64,000 nt of DNA. Source: Certhia americana. Its lineage: Eukaryota; Chordata; Aves; Passeriformes; Certhiidae. Under the pieces are notes generated by a model. That model was given only the letters and a program-made list of their open reading frames with translations, made no database searches and was not told the DNA's origin. Below, piece by piece: positions 59,206 through 64,000 of this stretch (position 1 is its first letter; each line of letters opens with the position of its first letter). A program made the translations under genes and the position numbers. The stretch lies in assembly GCA_018697195.1 (NCBI GenBank), contig CM031858.1:82475410-82539409 (forward strand), given 5' to 3'.

Positions 59206-62200
59206 GAAAATATCAGGTTGTCTCCAAAATGTGTGTGCCTTACACCTGTTTGTCCTGTTCACAAGAATATTGCAGAGTGGTGGTTAACAATTTTCTTTGG
59301 TCAATGACTTCTTCAGTTAAAATTCCTGACTTTAGACTGTTCTGCTTGTGATAGCCCAAAATCCCATTTTAGGTGACTTGAGATTAAAATATGGCCAAAA
59401 TTCCACTAAACATGATTACTTAATAATATATTACTCTATTTCATAATATTATTACTCTTGCCAACCATTTCTGTCTTTCTCACTTTATTGAATCCATGAT
59501 ATTTGTCTTCCCTGACAGACCAAAAAGAAACTTGAATATAGAATAGAAAATGGGTTTCCTGTCAACTTCTCTTGCATTTATTGATTCTCTATTACCAGTT
59601 GTGTGACAGTGATCTTTCATCCCTTTCAAAGACATGGGTTATAATGACAGAGTTTATTCTACTACAGCAGCTTCTAATCACAAAAAAAATGGAAATGTAA
59701 CCTCTTTTCTTGTAGATAAAAAGAGAGCTATCAAAAATCTCATATCTGTACAGAAAACAGGTAAACATTACATACTCATGTATTGCATCCAAAACAATGA
59801 TGGATGGGTATCAAATCCATTTTCAGAATCATGGCATAGGTTCTTTAGAGGAAACCAGACAGTTCTGCATTGCTGTTAGTACTTTGGTAAAATTGTCAGC
59901 TTTTCCTCAAAGTCATGAGGGGAAGAAATACACACTGTTACAACCAGAAAGTAAGTTTTATGTTTGATGTCCCTTAATTCTGGGGCCTAAGAGGTAAGTA
60001 ATAAGTTTGCAATATTTCAGTTTTAAGTTGTATTTGTTCTAGACAGTCTTCTGCCTCTGTTCAGGTTTTTCTCTGGTTCCTTTCCCAGGAATCAATGTGT
60101 GACTGGAAATATCCAGTACTGTTAGATTATTTTCTGGCTAAATACAAGTTAGTTGCTAACTCTGAGTACAACATAGGTAATTCTCATTGATGTCTTTTCT
60201 CAGGTGAGCCTGACAACTTCTAATAGTTCTGAGCTGCTGCTTTTTTCTCTAGAATATCTGTACACATGAACTGCTCTCATAGCCACAGCGTGCTAGATGG
60301 TTACACTCAAAGTATTGTCCAGAGCAGAAAGGTACACAAACTAGAGCAGAACTAGGAATGCATTTTGGGGCCAATTAATGTTTAATTTGCTATGTTTATA
60401 TGTTTCCTTATCATAGGGCATAGCCTTGTTACTTCTTCCAAACTAAACACTGGAAATTAAATGCAGTCCTCCCCCATCCCCCTTACCCCAGCAGGGGCAT
60501 TCAGTCCTGCAGTGACTGTGCAGGGGGGCCAGCCCCCAGCCCTCAGCACTCCCAGGCTGAAGCCAACCCAGGAAGGCAGCAGACATGTGGCCATCAGGCA
60601 ACTGGTGTAACAGCTAGCACCCACTGAAATCAGAAAACACCTAACCAGATAAATACAGACTGTACTGAGAGGTCAGTACAAAGCCTGTAGTGCTTTACAG
60701 CTAAAAGGTAAAACAGTAAAAGGTATTTCTGGGGCTAATTATGTATAGAGCTGCATAGTCATGGAGATAGGTGAGGAAGAGAAGTGAAGATGAAGCTCTA
60801 CATTCTTACAGATTTTGTCTTTCTGTAAGTTGCCTCTATTCCTACAGAGGAGCAAGCTGCTTAAAAGTGTGAATTACCCAAACATTACTTCTCAAACAAT
60901 ACCATGCTGAATTTGACATTTTTCTATGTCTAGTTGAGATTATGGCACTTAGTGGGACTTCCTAGTTAAAACAAATTCAAGGGCAGGAGATTGAAAAAGC
61001 AATGAAATAAAAAGCAAAATCTTTATGTTGAAAAGTAAATATTTGTTGTAAATTATGAAAACGGAGTCCTTTATAGTGCTTTTAAACTACTCTTATCCTA
61101 TAAGTATTTTAGCCAATGACTGAAAAGAGTAAGAAGAGTGAGAATTTGAAATGGGCAGGACTAGCCCACACACCTTTCTTAAATACCAGCTATATCTGAG
61201 CTTCTTAGACAAATGCAGAATCAGATCTACTGAAAGGAAAGGAAGAAATTATATTTGTACTGTGGTGACTTTTCTTCTTTCCATGTTTAGCAAAAAAGGC
61301 CAGCAAGGTGCTCTTACAAGAATACTCGAATAACAATGGAGATATGTATTGTGAGGTCATACAATGGATATATGTATTGAGGACATGCATTTGAACAAAA
61401 ATGAAAGGAACATCCAAGAAGGTACTAAAGTCAAAACTGCCATTCAAAAAAATCCTAACCTCAGCATACACAAATATTTTTTTTAAATTGTGGCTGAATT
61501 TTTATTTCAGAGATTCAGTCTTGAAGTACTGTCCTAAAATCTTGTAAGTTAAAAATGCCCTTGAGTAAAAATGATACAATGCTGGCCTACAAACTCTTGA
61601 AAAAGAACAAAAAGACATTTTAAAATATTCATATCCAAATCTGTGCTTGAAATGGGCTTTAGAAGGTTGTTGAGCATGAAGCTATCTCTGGGCTTCATGC
61701 TCATGTATGTAAAGGGCAAAAAGAATTGACTAAACAAAAGCTTTTTGAATACTGTATGTTGATAGCTCCATATACATACAGTGTCAGAAAGTTAGTCATC
61801 ATCCCTGGAGCATGCAATTAAAGTGACAAAATCAAACTTGATGACAGAATTCTTTTTGGTACAAAGCAAATTTTTGTAGTAGGTTAAATATTCCAAATAT
61901 GTTCACCTAAACTTCCTTCACAGGGGAAGCGATAGACACTGGAAGGAACAAATGAAAATTGCAGACATGTAGGAAATTTTAAGTAAGGTTCAGTTACAGA
62001 CTGAATAGTCTGGTTTCATTTCTTGGGTATTTAAAAGGTATGCATATTAGTAAAGGTGAAGTAATGTAAAAAATACGTATGAAACTGGATGCTGTAAAAA
62101 TATTTCAGAAGGAGTGATGTGCATTTGTGTATATAATATACTTTTGTGTTTGAATGTGTGTACAGAAAGACCATCAACCTTGTAAATTAATAAAAAGGAA

Positions 62201-64000
62201 ATCTAGAGTATGGAAATAATTAGTATAGCATAAATTAATTCATGAGCTTTGCATCAACCCTGAAGCTTGCAAACTAGAGCAGCCTGATGTAAACAATCCC
62301 AGTTGCAAGGTAAAAGTTTTATGTAAATTACAGAGAGCCAGTAATACAGACATGCACATAGTAATGGTTCCCTGTTATTCAACAGAAGGCATGATGCTCA
62401 ATAAAAGAGACCCAACTAGTGGCCCAAATGGCTAATGAGACAAGCTGGAATTACTTAAAACTTCTCCAGCCTGCCTTGCCAGTAGAGATGCACACACTCC
62501 AAGATTGAGTCCTTTGTTCCTAGAACTTACTGTAGGACAGCTGGCTCCAGTGATATGCCACCCATTCATGATGAACAGGAATGAGATTATAGGGCCCAGG
62601 GAAGTGCTCAGAACTGGAATCTCTTATGAAGAGGGCATGTGGCATCTTCTCAGGATGCTAGGTTTTTTTACTGCTGATGGAGAATTTCTGCTGAGAGAAC
62701 CCTAAACATCTTCCTGAACTGGGAACATAGGTTAAGCAGCACTCTAGCTCTCTGCCTGTCTTCTGGACCCTTGTAGACCTTCAGCAGGAGCAAGATGCTC
62801 AAAGACTGTGAGTATAAAACTGTTCTGAGTCCTGAGATTGCCCCACCTCCTTCTGCATTTCTAACTCAGAGCTCTACATGCCCAGTGGGACTGTCCAGAC
62901 ATGATTCTTCTCCCACTTCCCTCAGAAGGCTGGGAAGAAGCCAGGAAGATTTTCAATTATTTTATTTTCCCTGTGGGACAGCCATGTCCCAAAATACAAT
63001 AACATAATTCATCAATTCCAGTATTCTTGGGCCCGCAAAACACTTGGATTGTTTGTCATTGAAAACATGATCATGCATAAACATATGGAGCTTGTTAATA
63101 ACAAGAAAGAAAATAAAGTAAAATAGGCACTGTATTTTGCTGAGTTTTAAAGAATATAGATTGTTACATTCTAAGATAAAATGTAAATGTTATTTTGAAG
63201 CCTATTATTGAACAGCGTGTCATACAGATTTCTGCTAAAGAATGTTAGGTTTTCTAACCTTGTTTAAAAATTATCCATAGTATTCAGATTCCAATGTTAT
63301 GCTTTATGCAATCTGTAATGCATTCCTGTCTGACAATACTATTTACAATATTTAACTAAGCAAATATATGGCTATCCACTTTGAAGGTTACTGAGACCTA
63401 TTAACACCTAGTTATAATTGCATTTTACAGGCAATTTCCTTAAGGTTTAATTTCCAGTGTACTGCTAAATAAAATTAGATACTTAGCCCTGCTTCAAAGA
63501 CTTAATCTGAGAGTAAGTAAAAAAAAAAAAAAAAAAAAAAAAAATTAGTAAAACACTGCTTTGGTATTCCCTTATTCTCTTTCATACATAAACACTTTTA
63601 AAATTGAACTAATAGGCAAAGCTGATAATATGAACACATTTCAGCACCTGAACTTTCAATATTTTTATTTTATTCCTTTTTTCCCCACTTGCTAGCTCTG
63701 GGACATAGGAGCTAAATCATTAGTAAACAAAGTCTGTATGTGTTTGGTTTTGCAAGCCAGAATTTTCACACTGTAGGCAGATGAAAGTTTTTGAAATACT
63801 GGTGCGCAATACAAGTAGATATCCTATCTATTTTGAAATTTGACCCCATAAGGAAGAGAAAGAGTAGGTGGCACAGAATGGAATTCATGATACCATTTAT
63901 AACAAGAAGCATGAAATAAGATCCCTTGGACGTAGTTATTAGCACCTGTCACCTTGTGGGTCTCTGCAAGCGGATCTGTTGTCTGTTAGATGTATTAATC
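59206..64000. other. About 4.8 kb of non-coding DNA
   Basis: No gene or transposon was recognised. 60465-60600 is a GC-rich patch (see findings). Open frames reach 88 codons (61205-61471 minus), none with a known domain. Confidence 0.5.
63519..63544. repeat. A26 homopolymer
   Basis: Twenty-six consecutive A's after gagtaagt. It could be a slippage-grown tract; nothing upstream looks like a retrocopied gene or SINE. Confidence 0.9.

Noticed and set aside
63519..63544. A26 run as a retrotransposed tail
   Set aside because: No target duplication and no transcript-like sequence upstream; birds also lack abundant L1-driven retrocopies.

Overview
This window looks like bird nuclear DNA, most likely from a neoavian and perhaps a songbird. 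It is AT-rich and vertebrate-like. It carries several 3' fragments of CR1 LINEs, the dominant avian LINE, some with the octamer-like 'ATTCTATG/GAATCACA' tail. It also carries avian endogenous-retrovirus LTRs of types familiar from chicken and zebra finch, and a few short microsatellites. All family assignments are from remembered consensus sequences; no database search was run.

I found no convincing protein-coding gene, exon chain, tRNA, rRNA or CRISPR array. The longest open frames (167, 147, 144, 132 and 126 codons) have no recognisable domain, and several lie inside LTRs or CR1 copies. The window is best read as intergenic DNA or part of a very large intron. Nothing in it amounts to a new gene system.

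Layout. 1-7 kb: a minus-strand ERVL-type LTR (about 2132-2879), a 60-bp sequence present twice (1702 and 4467), an ancient CR1 (about 5000-5390) and a younger CR1 (5555-5905), both on the minus strand. 7-24 kb: almost repeat-free, with small tandem repeats and some stretches that look like conserved non-coding DNA (about 9.2, 10.2 and 16.4-16.7 kb). 24.8-25.5 kb: a complete 720-bp solo LTR with a perfect 5-bp target-site duplication and a CpG-rich core. 27.0-28.4 kb: a repeat cluster made of a plus-strand CR1, a short LTR with CCAAT/TATA/AATAAA, and a plus-strand copy of the same ERVL-type LTR seen at 2.1 kb. 29.9-30.4 kb: a complete 443-bp solo LTR. 31.5 kb and 59.1 kb: two old MIR-like SINE fragments. 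36.8-37.1 kb: a truncated LTR 5' end, followed by a strong 58-nt hairpin. 39.7-42.5 kb: a CR1 scrap and a longer CR1 split by a 303-bp solo LTR. 47.2 kb and 52.2-52.9 kb: two more CR1 fragments. The rest is unannotated AT-rich DNA.

The most useful observations are the nested LTR-in-CR1 insertion (a relative date), the two solo LTRs with exact ends, the long near-perfect hairpin at 37041-37098, the duplicated 60-mer at 1702/4467, the duplicated GATA-site unit at 30614-30667, the perfect 22-bp palindrome at 51176, and several candidate conserved non-coding elements.
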